Source of the DNA: Aliidiomarina sedimenti
GTDB lineage: Bacteria; Pseudomonadota; Gammaproteobacteria; Enterobacterales; Alteromonadaceae
Length of the DNA stretch: 64,000 bases
NCBI RefSeq assembly: GCF_003986955.1
Contig: NZ_PIPN01000006.1
Location: 1-64,000, forward strand
Reading direction: 5' to 3'
A program made the position numbers and the translations under genes. The notes under the pieces were generated by a model. It was not told the DNA's origin and ran no database searches. It was given only the letters and a program-made list of their open reading frames with translations. Of the stretch, positions 28,441 to 37,372 are shown in pieces. The first letter of the stretch is position 1; each line of letters starts with the position of its first letter.

Positions 28441-30129
28441 ATGATGAAACTTCGACATTGCACAGCCCTGCTCGGGCTCCTGGTGGCGTTATATACGCCT
28501 TTAAGCATCGCTGAAAGCCAGCTTTACCATAATTTTACCGGTTATACCTTCACCGGTGAAATGGGCCCGGAAACGAATTTACAAAGCTTCACCCACATGG
28601 TGGTTGAAGACGGCCGGGTCGCCGCTATTGGCGGTGATGAATTGCGCGAGCAGTTCCCTGATGCGCGAGCACATAACCTTGCCGGCAGAACTCTGTTGCC
28701 AGGTCTGATTGACTCGCACGGACATGTTCAGATCCTTGGCGAAAACCTTATTCAGGTGGACTTACGCGGCATCAATAACCGCACCGCCACGGTGGCCAAA
28801 GTTGCCAACTACGCGGATGCGAATCTGGAACTGGACTGGGTGGTCGGACGCGGTTGGAACCAGGAACTCTGGCCGGTGACTGATTACCCAACACGTCAAG
28901 ACCTTGACGAACTGATCAATGACCGACCTGTGTATCTGACCCGCGTAGATGCCCATGCCGCCTGGGTTAATACAATGGCGCTGGAAATGGCCGGAATCGA
29001 CGCCGATACACCGGATCCCGATGGTGGCCAGATTATTCGCGACGAGGAAGGTAACCCTACCGGTATTTTAATTGATACCGCGATGGCACTGGTTGGCGAC
29101 ACCATTCCGGAAGTCACCGAGGAAACGCGACTGGGCGCGCTTAAAGTTGCACAGGAGCATTTACTGGAACTGGGTCTTACTCAGGTTCTCGACGCCGGAG
29201 TCAGCCGCCAGGGGCTGGATGACTTCAAAGCGATGAATGAAAACGATGAGCTGAAACTGCGGATAAACGCCATGGTTGCAGCCACCGATCCGGACCTGTA
29301 TGCAATTCTGGACGAAGGTATCTACCTTAGTGACAACCACCGTCTGCGCATCGGCAACGTAAAAATGTACGGTGACGGTGCACTTGGCAGTCGCGGCGCG
29401 CGCTTAATCGAACCTTACTCCGACGATCCCGACAACTACGGGTTGCTAATCACCCCGGAAGAGCGTGTGCGGAGTTTATTTGAGCAGGCGCATGAGGCTG
29501 GTTTTCAGATCAGCTACCATGCGATAGGTGACTATTCCAACCGTCTGGCGCTGGATGAATTTGCCCGCCTTGCGGACGAGGAAGAGAGCGGCAGCCTTGC
29601 CGCCTATCGCCACCGTATTGAGCATGCACAAATTGTTCAGCTTGAGGACATTCCCCGCTTTAGTGAACTGGGTATTATTCCGTCGATGCAACCGACCCAT
29701 GCGACCAGCGACATGAATATGGCCGAGAATCGCATCGGTGAGCAACGAATTGCCGGAGCGTATGCGTGGCGTCGCTTTATCGATAACGGGTCGATTATCG
29801 CTGGCGGCTCAGATTTTCCGGTTGAACTGGCGAACCCCTTCTATGGTATTCATGCGGCGGTGACCCGCCAGGATCGTCATAACCAGCCAGTTGAAGGCTG
29901 GCATCCAGAGCAGGCGCTGTCGTTACTGGAAACCATGCGTAGCTTTACTATTGACGGTGCCTGGGCGGGCTTTGCTGACGAGTACTCAGGGTCGTTGCAG
30001 GTCGGCAAGTATGCCGACTTCATTGTCGTCGACCGTGACCCGTTCCGCACCAGTAATAAGGACTTATGGAAAGTTCAGGTCCTCTCTACCTATGTCGGTG
30101 GTGAACGTGTATTTCATACCACCCGCTAA
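28441..30129 (+). CDS. Secreted YtcJ-like amidohydrolase (amidohydrolase_3)
   Basis: Metal-dependent hydrolase of the YtcJ/amidohydrolase-3 group; the substrate cannot be told from sequence. The metal ligands are all visible: HGH (DSHGHV), the bridging Lys (VKMYGDGALGSRGA), His (SYHAIGD), His (RIEHAQ) and Asp (GGSDFPV). A Sec signal peptide (KLRHCTALLGLLVALYTPLSIAES) predicts export. I place the start at ATG 28441; the frame runs further back into the lipoprotein gene without conserved sequence. A terminator follows. Confidence 0.87.
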   Translation: MMKLRHCTALLGLLVALYTPLSIAESQLYHNFTGYTFTGEMGPETNLQSFTHMVVEDGRVAAIGGDELREQFPDARAHNLAGRTLLPGLIDSHGHVQILGENLIQVDLRGINNRTATVAKVANYADANLELDWVVGRGWNQELWPVTDYPTRQDLDELINDRPVYLTRVDAHAAWVNTMALEMAGIDADTPDPDGGQIIRDEEGNPTGILIDTAMALVGDTIPEVTEETRLGALKVAQEHLLELGLTQVLDAGVSRQGLDDFKAMNENDELKLRINAMVAATDPDLYAILDEGIYLSDNHRLRIGNVKMYGDGALGSRGARLIEPYSDDPDNYGLLITPEERVRSLFEQAHEAGFQISYHAIGDYSNRLALDEFARLADEEESGSLAAYRHRIEHAQIVQLEDIPRFSELGIIPSMQPTHATSDMNMAENRIGEQRIAGAYAWRRFIDNGSIIAGGSDFPVELANPFYGIHAAVTRQDRHNQPVEGWHPEQALSLLETMRSFTIDGAWAGFADEYSGSLQVGKYADFIVVDRDPFRTSNKDLWKVQVLSTYVGGERVFHTTR

Positions 30130-30135
30130 ACCAGC

Positions 30136-30164
30136 AAAGGCGTCTGTTGCCAGACGCCTTTTTT
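30136..30164 (+). terminator. Terminator after the amidohydrolase gene
   Basis: An 11-bp perfect stem (30136-30146 with 30151-30161), loop TTGC, then a run of T. It ends only about 14 bases before the next start codon. Confidence 0.8.
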
Positions 30165-30177
30165 GAGTATGCAGACC

Positions 30178-31146
30178 ATGACTGATACCTTTTTATTTGC
30201 TGACGAAAACAACGCTTCCGCGGCAGCACCGCGTAAATCACCGTATAAAATATTAATTGTCGACGACGATGATGAAATTCATGTCATCACCCGCATGGCA
30301 TTAAGTGATTTTCAGCTGAATGGCCGTGGTCTTGAGTTTATTTCTGCTTACTCCGGCCAGGAAGCACAACAGGTATTGCAGGAGCAGGAGCAGATTGCCT
30401 TAGTCCTGCTTGATGTAGTCATGGAAACTGACCACGCTGGTCTTGATGTCGCGCGCTGGATCCGTGAAACCCTCAAAAACCGCCTGATACGCATTGTGCT
30501 GCGTACCGGCCAACCCGGGCAAGCGCCGGAAGAAGAAATCATCGCACGTTACGAGATTGACGACTACAAAGAAAAAACCGAGCTCACCTACCGTAAACTG
30601 GTCACTTTGATGTACTGCAGTTTACGTGCATACCGCGAGCTCTTGCGCATTGAACGTAACCGACAGTCCCTTGAGCAGATCATTAAAGCCTCAGCAGAGC
30701 TGTTCAGCGCCTCCTCCGTACGTGAACTAAGCCGCGGTATTCTGGCGCAACTGGTAACGCTGGTAACCCACGCCGATACTGCCGCTTACTGCAGCGTGGA
30801 CGGCCTGACAGCGAAAAGCAGATCAAACGGCTTCGAAGTCCTCGCTGCCACTGGCCATTATGCCGGCGACGAAGGGTCACGCCTGCAGCAGCAGGTCGAA
30901 CACTCGGTAATAGAAGCCCTGGTGCAACGTCCTGAACCGGTCTCTTTCGTTATTCATCAGCATGACTACTATGGTCTGTATAAAACCAGCAACGGTCGCT
31001 CTTACCTGCTTTTTATCGAAGGGATAGTCAAAGATGATGCACCGAATGATGAACTCAGTGAGCATGATCAACATCTGCTGGAATTATTTATGAATAATAC
31101 TGCAATTGCCTTCGAGCATGCCAAAGATCACAATCTGGACGGCTAG
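30178..31146 (+). CDS. Response regulator, REC-DUF3369
   Basis: The receiver domain (about 20-150) has the acidic triplet DDDDE and a phospho-acceptor Asp in VLLDVVME. A DUF3369 domain follows (about 165-300). In relatives DUF3369 usually precedes an HD-GYP, GGDEF or kinase output; here the protein ends after it, at 323 aa. I choose ATG 30178 (MTDTFLFADE), which resembles the start of other DUF3369 proteins; ATG 30169 and TTG 30163 are alternatives. The upstream terminator overlaps the region where a promoter would be expected, so transcription may depend on readthrough. Confidence 0.82.
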   Translation: MTDTFLFADENNASAAAPRKSPYKILIVDDDDEIHVITRMALSDFQLNGRGLEFISAYSGQEAQQVLQEQEQIALVLLDVVMETDHAGLDVARWIRETLKNRLIRIVLRTGQPGQAPEEEIIARYEIDDYKEKTELTYRKLVTLMYCSLRAYRELLRIERNRQSLEQIIKASAELFSASSVRELSRGILAQLVTLVTHADTAAYCSVDGLTAKSRSNGFEVLAATGHYAGDEGSRLQQQVEHSVIEALVQRPEPVSFVIHQHDYYGLYKTSNGRSYLLFIEGIVKDDAPNDELSEHDQHLLELFMNNTAIAFEHAKDHNLDG

Positions 31147-31179
31147 CGCCGCTTCCCTTTTGTCAGGAGCATCACAACC

Positions 31180-31821
31180 ATGAAACTGGATGACATTCGC
31201 CGCGATTATCAGCGCCAGCAGCTGCAGCGCAAAGACCTCGCTGAAGACCCTTTACTGCAGTTTGAGCGTTGGTTTGATGTCGCTAAGCTGGCTGAGCTAA
31301 GCACTGATCCGACCGCTATGGTTGTGGCAACCAGTGGTGCAGACGGCCGCGTCAGTCAGCGGGTGGTTCTCCTCAAAGAATATGACCAGCGGGGATTCGT
31401 GTTCTACACCAACCTGCAAAGCAGAAAGGCACGCCAACTCAGCGAAAACCAGCAATGCTCAGCGCATTTCGCCTGGTTGCCGCTCGAGCAACAAATTAGC
31501 ATCGAGGGACAGGTTGAGTTTTTATCTGACGCAGAAAATGCTGCCTACTTTCACAGCCGCCCCCGCGCCAGCCAAATTGCAGCCTGGGCATCGCAACAAA
31601 GCCAGACAATCAGTGACCGTGCCCACCTGGATGCACAATACAAAGCACGCGAAGATGAGTTTGCCAGCCACGACGAAATTCCGTTACCGCCCTTCTGGGG
31701 CGGCATCCGCATTAAACCCAGCTACATTGAATTCTGGCAGGGCCGGGCCTCTCGCTTGCACGATCGTTTTAGCTACCAACGACAGCAAGACGGCTGGACA
31801 CTGCAACGGTTGCAGCCTTAA
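31180..31821 (+). CDS. pdxH: Pyridoxamine/pyridoxine 5'-phosphate oxidase
   Basis: FMN enzyme that makes pyridoxal 5'-phosphate from PNP or PMP. The whole 213-aa protein aligns with the PdxH family: RVVLLKEYDQRGFVFYTN, SRKARQL, the FWGGIRIKP block and the C-terminal SRLHDRF. AGGAG lies 10 bases upstream of the ATG. Its stop codon overlaps the stop of the convergent dehydrogenase gene in TTAA. Confidence 0.95.
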   Translation: MKLDDIRRDYQRQQLQRKDLAEDPLLQFERWFDVAKLAELSTDPTAMVVATSGADGRVSQRVVLLKEYDQRGFVFYTNLQSRKARQLSENQQCSAHFAWLPLEQQISIEGQVEFLSDAENAAYFHSRPRASQIAAWASQQSQTISDRAHLDAQYKAREDEFASHDEIPLPPFWGGIRIKPSYIEFWQGRASRLHDRFSYQRQQDGWTLQRLQP

Positions 31822-32876
31822 TCGTCCTTCGGTGTCGGCGGGGTAACAGAAAATCGCTGCGCGGCGCGCTGAAGACGTCCCCAGGTGGCGTCATCTAACT
31901 CGACACCCTGTTGCAACTGGCAGGCGCGGTTAGCCAGGGCCCGCTCCCCGGGGATGCGCACCGGAGAATCAGAATCGAGTGGCGGACACGCCTTACAGCG
32001 CGCAACCAGGTCATCGGTCACACGCAGGAAATCGGCTGTTTCACCAAAAGCGGACGGGTCCAGAACCTGAACGAAAAGGGCGTTACTTTCGCCGTCACTG
32101 GCGCCGTCTAAACGACCATAATTACTAAGCGACATGGTCCAGATTTCACTCATCAGACACAAGCCATAGCCTTTGTAACCAAGGTCAGTCCCACCCAGAG
32201 GAAGTATGGCCGCGCCCTCCCCCTCGATATAATCAGCAGGGTCGGAAGACAGTTGGCCGTCCGCACGTACAATCGCCTGCCAGGGTAACGGCTGCTGACG
32301 CTCCCAGTACTGACGAATTTTACCCGCCGCAGTCATTGAGAAGCTCATATCAAGTAGCAAAGGTTTGTCTGATGTTGGCACCCCAATCGCAAACGGATTC
32401 GGCGAAAACACCGGCGCTTTACCTCCAAAGGGCGCGACGCTCGCCTGCGCTGGGGTTGAACAGAGCAAACTAATTAATAACCCCTGCTCAGTCGCCAGTT
32501 GCAAGTAAGCAGCCAGGCTGGCAACGTGCTGGGCCCGGCGAACAACTATAGTTGCAGTCCCTGCATCACGCGCCATGTCACATGCCTGGCGTACAGCTTT
32601 GGCGGCAACGAAGGGTCCTGGCAAAAAGTTGGCATCCCAGCTTGCTACCGCTGCCCGCTGTTTCAGTACGCTGATATCGCCCTCGCCCCTGGCCTGCCCC
32701 TCAGCCAATAGTTTGGCGTTGAAATAAAGGCGTTTGTAGCCATGGGTGGAATAGCCAAGCAGGTCGCCTTCGAGCAGGTACTTGGCGGTATCAGCAGCAA
32801 TATCCGGGCTGGCACCAGCGGCGGTTAATACCGACTGGCCAAAATGAAGCAAATGTTGGGCGTCAAAACGGGGCAT
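31818..32876 (-). CDS. Ldh2-family malate/lactate-type dehydrogenase
   Basis: NAD(P)-dependent oxidoreductase of the malate/L-sulfolactate/ureidoglycolate dehydrogenase (Ldh_2) fold. The motifs GYSTHGYKRL, the PFGGKAPVFSPNPFAIGVP nucleotide-binding region and GYKGYGLCLMSEI are visible. Length is 352 aa. The exact substrate is not deducible; pairing with pdxH is convergent and gives no functional hint. Confidence 0.85.
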   Translation of the reverse strand: MPRFDAQHLLHFGQSVLTAAGASPDIAADTAKYLLEGDLLGYSTHGYKRLYFNAKLLAEGQARGEGDISVLKQRAAVASWDANFLPGPFVAAKAVRQACDMARDAGTATIVVRRAQHVASLAAYLQLATEQGLLISLLCSTPAQASVAPFGGKAPVFSPNPFAIGVPTSDKPLLLDMSFSMTAAGKIRQYWERQQPLPWQAIVRADGQLSSDPADYIEGEGAAILPLGGTDLGYKGYGLCLMSEIWTMSLSNYGRLDGASDGESNALFVQVLDPSAFGETADFLRVTDDLVARCKACPPLDSDSPVRIPGERALANRACQLQQGVELDDATWGRLQRAAQRFSVTPPTPKDD

Positions 32877-32909
32877 AGGTCATTCTCTTTTGCGGTAATT
32901 GAGCGAAAC

Positions 32910-32938
32910 TTGACTGAAAAAGCAGTGTAACCTTAAAT
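32910..32938 (+). promoter_or_regulatory. Candidate sigma-70 promoter of pfkA
   Basis: TTGACT (32910-32915), 17-base spacer, TTAAAT (32933-32938), about 80 bases upstream of the pfkA start. The -35 is good and the -10 is moderate. Confidence 0.45.
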
Positions 32939-33018
32939 TGGCGCTTGGTCAGCCGCACTCCATTGGTTAAGCTGGTGGGTCTACGTGTATCCTGGAAAAG
33001 TCAGTAAAAGGACCGTCC

Positions 33019-34032
33019 ATGAAGAGAATTGCAGTCATCACCAGTGGAGGTGATGCCCCCGGCATGAATGCCTGTATTCGGGCTATTGTACTTACCGCCA
33101 GCCAGCATGATATTGAAGTGATTGGTTTTCGGCATGGGTTTCGCGGCATTGTCGAGGATCTGAATCAGCCCTTGCATCCAAATGACATGCGTCTGGTCAG
33201 TCAGCGCGGTGGCACTATTTTACTCAGCTCTCGCTATCCCCAGTTCAAGGAAGTCGATGCCGCGCGCCAGGCTGCTGCCGTCCTCGACCAGCACGACATT
33301 AGTGCACTGGTGGTGATTGGCGGCGATGGTTCCTTTCGTGGCGCCCATCACCTTGATCAGTACTGGGATGGCCAGGTCCTTGGCCTGCCAGGCACCATCG
33401 ACAATGACTTAGCCGGTACCGACACCACCATTGGCTTCACCACCGCCGTAGACACGGCGATGGAAGCCATTGACCGCATTCGTGAGACCGCCGAAGCCAT
33501 GGCACGAGTGTTTCTGATTGAAGTCATGGGCCGCCATGCCGGGTTTATCGGTTTGCACGCAGCGATTGCAGGCTCCGCCGAAGCGATGCTTGTACCTGAA
33601 CTGGAACCTCAACCTAAACTGGCCGACCTGGCAGATAGCATCAGGCGCGCACGGCAGGCGTTTCCTGACAGCAGTTATCTGATCGTTGTTTCGGAAAATC
33701 TATGGCCTGGCGGGGTTGAAGAATTAGCCCGCCAGTTAACTCAGGCAACCGGCACCACCTGCCATTCCGCGCCGCTTGGCCATATACAGCGTGGCGGCCG
33801 TCCTAACGCGGCTGACCGCATTCTGTCGATGCAATTAGGTCAGGCCGCGGTGCACGCTGTGCTGGACGGAATAAGCGGTCACATGATCGGTGTCGAGCAG
33901 GGACACGTAGTACGGGTACCACTGCATTTGACCTTTGAGCGCGATAAACAACTGGACTCTCGCCTGGTCGACTTGCAACTTGGCTTGCAACAGCTAAATT
34001 TTGCTTCAAATGTGGTGAAAGAATCCGCATAA
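33019..34032 (+). CDS. pfkA: ATP-dependent 6-phosphofructokinase
   Basis: Phosphorylates fructose 6-phosphate in glycolysis. The motif GGDGS with Gly104 and PGTIDND with Gly125 are those of ATP-using enzymes; pyrophosphate-dependent relatives carry Asp and Lys there. The substrate-site MGRHAGF and GHIQRGG are present. Length is 337 aa. The sequence upstream offers AAAAGGACC before the ATG. Confidence 0.92.
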   Translation: MKRIAVITSGGDAPGMNACIRAIVLTASQHDIEVIGFRHGFRGIVEDLNQPLHPNDMRLVSQRGGTILLSSRYPQFKEVDAARQAAAVLDQHDISALVVIGGDGSFRGAHHLDQYWDGQVLGLPGTIDNDLAGTDTTIGFTTAVDTAMEAIDRIRETAEAMARVFLIEVMGRHAGFIGLHAAIAGSAEAMLVPELEPQPKLADLADSIRRARQAFPDSSYLIVVSENLWPGGVEELARQLTQATGTTCHSAPLGHIQRGGRPNAADRILSMQLGQAAVHAVLDGISGHMIGVEQGHVVRVPLHLTFERDKQLDSRLVDLQLGLQQLNFASNVVKESA

Positions 34033-34095
34033 TTGCGCCCCATTTTGATGTTCAATGGAATGCTTAACCAGAAGCTAACCAAAAGGTAATACGCA

Positions 34096-35016
34096 TTGTC
34101 ACAACCTATCGACTTTAACGTCAGTCTAAGTGAACCGGTTCGCGCCTATTTTGGCGCTGACATCGCCAAACAGGTGTTTCCGGGCCATACCCATATTATC
34201 GGCTTTGGCTTCGACGGCACCGCCTGTTTTCGTAAAGGCACCCGTCATGGACCAGACGGGTTGCGCTCTATCTCCGAAGACATCGAGTCGTACTCACCCT
34301 ATCAGGATTCTGATCTGGACGATTTTGTGTTCTATGACTTAGGTAACCTGGAGCTGGGCGAAAAAGCGGACGTTGAGGCGCAATGGCAGCACGCCACGGA
34401 TGACTTTAACCGTATCTTTAACGGGGTAAATCTGGCCGCTGACGATGTGCGTATTATGACCCTCGGCGGTGAGCATTCTATTTCGTACGCACCTATAGTC
34501 CGCTACCTGCAGCAGTATGACGATCTGGTTCTGCTCCATCTGGATGCACACGCCGATTTGCGCGATGGCTTTGAAGGCTACCATTATTCCCACGCCTCGA
34601 TTATCCGCCGCGTACTCGACCATTTTGGCCCCGGTCATCAGTTAATCCAGTACGGCATCCGCTCAGGCACCCGTGACGAGTATCGTTACATGCACGAGCA
34701 CAAAACCGTGCGGACATCGCGCCAGGACTTCCTCAACAGCGTGGCGGCGATTCCGCCGGAGCGACCGATTTATTTAACCCTGGATCTGGATTACTTTGAC
34801 CCTTCATTTTTGCCAGGGACAGGTACGCCCGAACCTGGTGGCGAAGACTTTCATTCGTTTGTCAGTCTGGTCAAGCTATTAGGTGAGCGCAATCTGGTCG
34901 GCTGCGATGTAGTCGAGCTGTCACCGCAAATTGACCCTACCGGAAACTCCGATGTTTTCGCCGCTAAAATAGTGCGCGAGCTGTTAATAACCTTAGAAAA
35001 AGGACGCCGTCCATGA
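34096..35016 (+). CDS. speB: Agmatinase (ureohydrolase family)
   Basis: Hydrolyses agmatine to putrescine and urea with a binuclear Mn centre. The manganese motifs GGEHS, DAHADLRD and the Asp pair in LDLDYFDPSFLPG are present. No ATG fits; the frame opens with TTG at 34096, with AAAAGG 9 bases upstream, so a TTG start is likely. It overlaps the speA start (ATGA), making an agmatinase-arginine decarboxylase pair, the arginine route to putrescine. This context favours agmatinase over arginase or formimidoylglutamase. Confidence 0.9.
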   Translation: MSQPIDFNVSLSEPVRAYFGADIAKQVFPGHTHIIGFGFDGTACFRKGTRHGPDGLRSISEDIESYSPYQDSDLDDFVFYDLGNLELGEKADVEAQWQHATDDFNRIFNGVNLAADDVRIMTLGGEHSISYAPIVRYLQQYDDLVLLHLDAHADLRDGFEGYHYSHASIIRRVLDHFGPGHQLIQYGIRSGTRDEYRYMHEHKTVRTSRQDFLNSVAAIPPERPIYLTLDLDYFDPSFLPGTGTPEPGGEDFHSFVSLVKLLGERNLVGCDVVELSPQIDPTGNSDVFAAKIVRELLITLEKGRRP

Positions 35017-36929
35017 CCACTGACCTGAATGAATGGAGCATCGAGCAGGCTGAAGAACTGTATGGTGTTAACCGCTGGAGCTCCGGCTATTTTTCGATCG
35101 GGGACAACGGCAACATTCATGTCAGCGCCAACCATCGTCGGCCTGATGTGAAAATTGATCTTAAAGAGGTGATCGACGAAATGGTCGCCGAAGGCATTCA
35201 GTTCCCTGCCGTTATCCGCTTCCATGATGTCCTCCGCTCACAGGTGGAAATACTCAACGAAACCTTCCGCGACACCATCCAGCAGGCCAGCTATCAGGGT
35301 AAATATGTCGGTGTCTACCCGGTTAAAGTTAATCAGATGCGGGAAGTGGTTGAAGAAATTATTGATGCCGGCGAACCCTACAACTACGGGCTTGAAGCGG
35401 GTTCCAAACCTGAACTCATGGCGGCGATGGCCTACAACGAAAACCCTGAAGCGCTGACTGTTCTCAACGGCTATAAAGACGAAGATTACCTGACCCTGGC
35501 ATTACTCGGCCGCCGTCTTGGGCGGAAAATGATTGTGGTGGTGGAAAAGTTCTCTGAGCTGGAAATGCTGGTCGCTCTGGCGCAGAAGCTCAATATTGAG
35601 CCGATGATAGGCCTGCGCAGTAAAATGATGGTGAAAAGCCAGGGTAAATGGGCCAGTTCCAGCGGTGAACGGGCCAAGTTTGGCCTGAGTATTGCTGAAA
35701 TCCTCAACGCCATCGACTACCTCAAAAAGCACGATATGCTGCACTGTGCCAAGCTGTTGCATTACCATATTGGTAGCCAAATTTCTGATATCCGTAAAAT
35801 CAAAGAAGCGGTCACCGAAGGTGCGCGGTTGTACGCGAAACTGGTGCAGATGGGCGTGCCGATGGAGTACCTCGACATCGGCGGAGGCCTCGGCGTCGAC
35901 TACGACGGCACCAGCTCAACCACAGACTCCTCACGCAACTACTCGACCGAGGAGTACATTGCTGACGTGGTTTATGGGGTTAAACAAATCTGTGATCTGG
36001 AAGACGTGCCCCACCCTAACCTGGTCAGTGAAAGCGGTCGTGCTATTACCGCCTACCACAGTATGGTGGTGACCAATGTGGTGGGCGAAATAAAGCCCGG
36101 CGGCACTGAGTTTGATATCAGTCCGACTGAAGGCGAGCACGTGTTGGTAAGCAATATGCGTGAGCTGATCGGTGATGACAAGACTCACCCTCAGGAACGC
36201 TATAACGACGCCGCCAGTTTTAAAGAAAGTGCCTATGAAGCGTTCAAGCTCGGTGTCGTTGATCTGCCGGAAATAGCGAAGATCGATGTTATGTACTGGC
36301 AAATTCTCACCGATATTCATCATTCACTGGACCGTGACAGCTTTGTCATTCAGGAACTTGAAGCACTGGAAAATACCCTGGCCAGCCAGTACCTGGGCAA
36401 CTTCTCAGTTTTTCAATCCGCTGCCGATACCTGGGCAATTGGCCAGTTATTGCCGATAGTGCCAATTACCCGGCTGGATGAGAAACCCAGTGTCCGCGCC
36501 TCTATCGCCGACATTACCTGTGACAGCGACGGTAAAATCAGCAAGTTTATCGAAGGCACTCAGGTCAGTGAGAACATTCCGTTGCATCCGTTGCGTAAAG
36601 ACGAACCCTACCATATTGGTATGTTCCTGACTGGTGCGTATCAGGACGTAATGGGCGACATGCATAACCTCTTTGGCCGCCTGACAGAAGTGCATATTTT
36701 TGCCCACGACGAAGAGCCAGGTGACTTCTATATTGAAGAGATAGTGCCGGGTAACTCCGCCGCACGTGTGCTGGAAACCATGCAATATAATACGGATTAC
36801 ATGGCAAAAGTGGTCAAAAAAGCGGTTGATCAGCAAATTCGTAAGGGTGGCCTGGCTCCCCGTGAGGGCGTGCGCTGGACCGATTTTTACGAAAAGTGCC
36901 TCGATGGGAGCACCTATCTGCGCACATAA
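35013..36929 (+). CDS. speA: Biosynthetic arginine decarboxylase
   Basis: PLP enzyme converting arginine to agmatine. The PLP-binding Lys105 lies in VYPVKVNQ; KYVGVYPVK, HYHIGSQISD and LDIGGGLGVDYDG are the typical SpeA blocks. At 638 aa it is slightly shorter than the E. coli enzyme (658), lacking a periplasm-type leader. It is translationally coupled to speB and followed by the tRNA-Phe gene. Confidence 0.96.
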   Translation: MTTDLNEWSIEQAEELYGVNRWSSGYFSIGDNGNIHVSANHRRPDVKIDLKEVIDEMVAEGIQFPAVIRFHDVLRSQVEILNETFRDTIQQASYQGKYVGVYPVKVNQMREVVEEIIDAGEPYNYGLEAGSKPELMAAMAYNENPEALTVLNGYKDEDYLTLALLGRRLGRKMIVVVEKFSELEMLVALAQKLNIEPMIGLRSKMMVKSQGKWASSSGERAKFGLSIAEILNAIDYLKKHDMLHCAKLLHYHIGSQISDIRKIKEAVTEGARLYAKLVQMGVPMEYLDIGGGLGVDYDGTSSTTDSSRNYSTEEYIADVVYGVKQICDLEDVPHPNLVSESGRAITAYHSMVVTNVVGEIKPGGTEFDISPTEGEHVLVSNMRELIGDDKTHPQERYNDAASFKESAYEAFKLGVVDLPEIAKIDVMYWQILTDIHHSLDRDSFVIQELEALENTLASQYLGNFSVFQSAADTWAIGQLLPIVPITRLDEKPSVRASIADITCDSDGKISKFIEGTQVSENIPLHPLRKDEPYHIGMFLTGAYQDVMGDMHNLFGRLTEVHIFAHDEEPGDFYIEEIVPGNSAARVLETMQYNTDYMAKVVKKAVDQQIRKGGLAPREGVRWTDFYEKCLDGSTYLRT

Positions 36930-37021
36930 AAGTCGCAAAACGGGCATTTCCTGAGCAATCAGACGCAAAGCCTTAAAAAGCGTTTGACTTGCGCCGCCGT
37001 TTTGCGTTTAATTGCACCCAC

Positions 37022-37097
37022 GCCCGGATAGCTCAGTCGGTAGAGCAGAGGATTGAAAATCCTCGTGTCGGTGGTTCGATTCCGCCTCCGGGCACCA
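37022..37097 (+). tRNA. tRNA-Phe (GAA)
   Basis: 76 bases fold into a full cloverleaf. The acceptor pairs GCCCGGA with TCCGGGC, the D arm has AGCTC/GAGC, the anticodon GAA lies at 37055-37057, the T loop has TTCGATT, and CCA is encoded. A terminator follows at 37108. Confidence 0.97.
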
Positions 37098-37107
37098 TTA
37101 TTATGAG

Positions 37108-37135
37108 AAACCCACCTTTTGGTGGGTTTTCTTTT
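37108..37135 (+). terminator. Terminator of tRNA-Phe
   Basis: AAACCCACC (37108-37116) pairs with GGTGGGTTT (37121-37129) around a TTTT loop, then T-rich sequence. Confidence 0.8.
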
Positions 37136-37161
37136 ATGTGCCCCGGCGTCATCTTCGATTA

Positions 37162-37233
37162 CGAAATGCATCCATGCATTTCGCCCTGCGGGCCAACGCT
37201 GCGCGTTGTTCAAAACCGCTCCCAGCGGTTTTG
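37162..37233. repeat. Cluster of three perfect hairpins
   Basis: Three inverted repeats follow one another. CGAAATGCAT-CC-ATGCATTTCG (37162-37183) has a 10-bp stem. CAACGC-TGC-GCGTTG (37194-37208) has a 6-bp stem. CAAAACCGCT-CCC-AGCGGTTTTG (37211-37233) has a 10-bp stem. The array runs directly into the tRNA 3' fragment. It resembles a REP/MITE-like palindromic element; whether it recurs in the genome cannot be seen here. Confidence 0.7.
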
Positions 37234-37250
37234 TCCGCCTCCGGGCACCA
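37234..37250 (+). pseudogene. Duplicated 3' end of tRNA-Phe
   Basis: Seventeen bases identical to the tRNA-Phe 3' end (37081-37097: T-stem 3' strand, acceptor strand and CCA) recur 153 bases downstream. They are again followed by a terminator, then by TGTGCCCCGGC (37290-37300), which also occurs after the first copy (37137-37147) at the same 56-base spacing. This looks like a decayed tandem tRNA-Phe unit whose body was replaced by the hairpin cluster, or an integration scar. Confidence 0.65.
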
Positions 37251-37260
37251 CTATTTAAGG

Positions 37261-37290
37261 AAGCCTGTCCATTTGGACAGGCTTTTTTTT
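37261..37290 (+). terminator. Terminator behind the tRNA-Phe fragment
   Basis: AAGCCTGTCC (37261-37270) pairs perfectly with GGACAGGCTT (37275-37284), loop ATTT, then eight T residues (37283-37290). Confidence 0.85.
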
Positions 37291-37372
37291 GTGCCCCGGC
37301 TAAATTTGCTTGCAGTACATATTGGATGAACGTAGGGTGCTGGTTGGGCGTTCGTAGCCAAGAGGACTCAAG

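Noticed and set aside
33019-34032. pfkA as a pyrophosphate-dependent enzyme
   Set aside because: Gly104 and Gly125 are the ATP-type residues; the PPi-type Asp and Lys are absent.
37022-37250. attL/attR of a resident genomic island
   Set aside because: The repeated tRNA end encloses only about 150 bases and no integrase or cargo, so no island is present; a scar or tandem decay remains possible.
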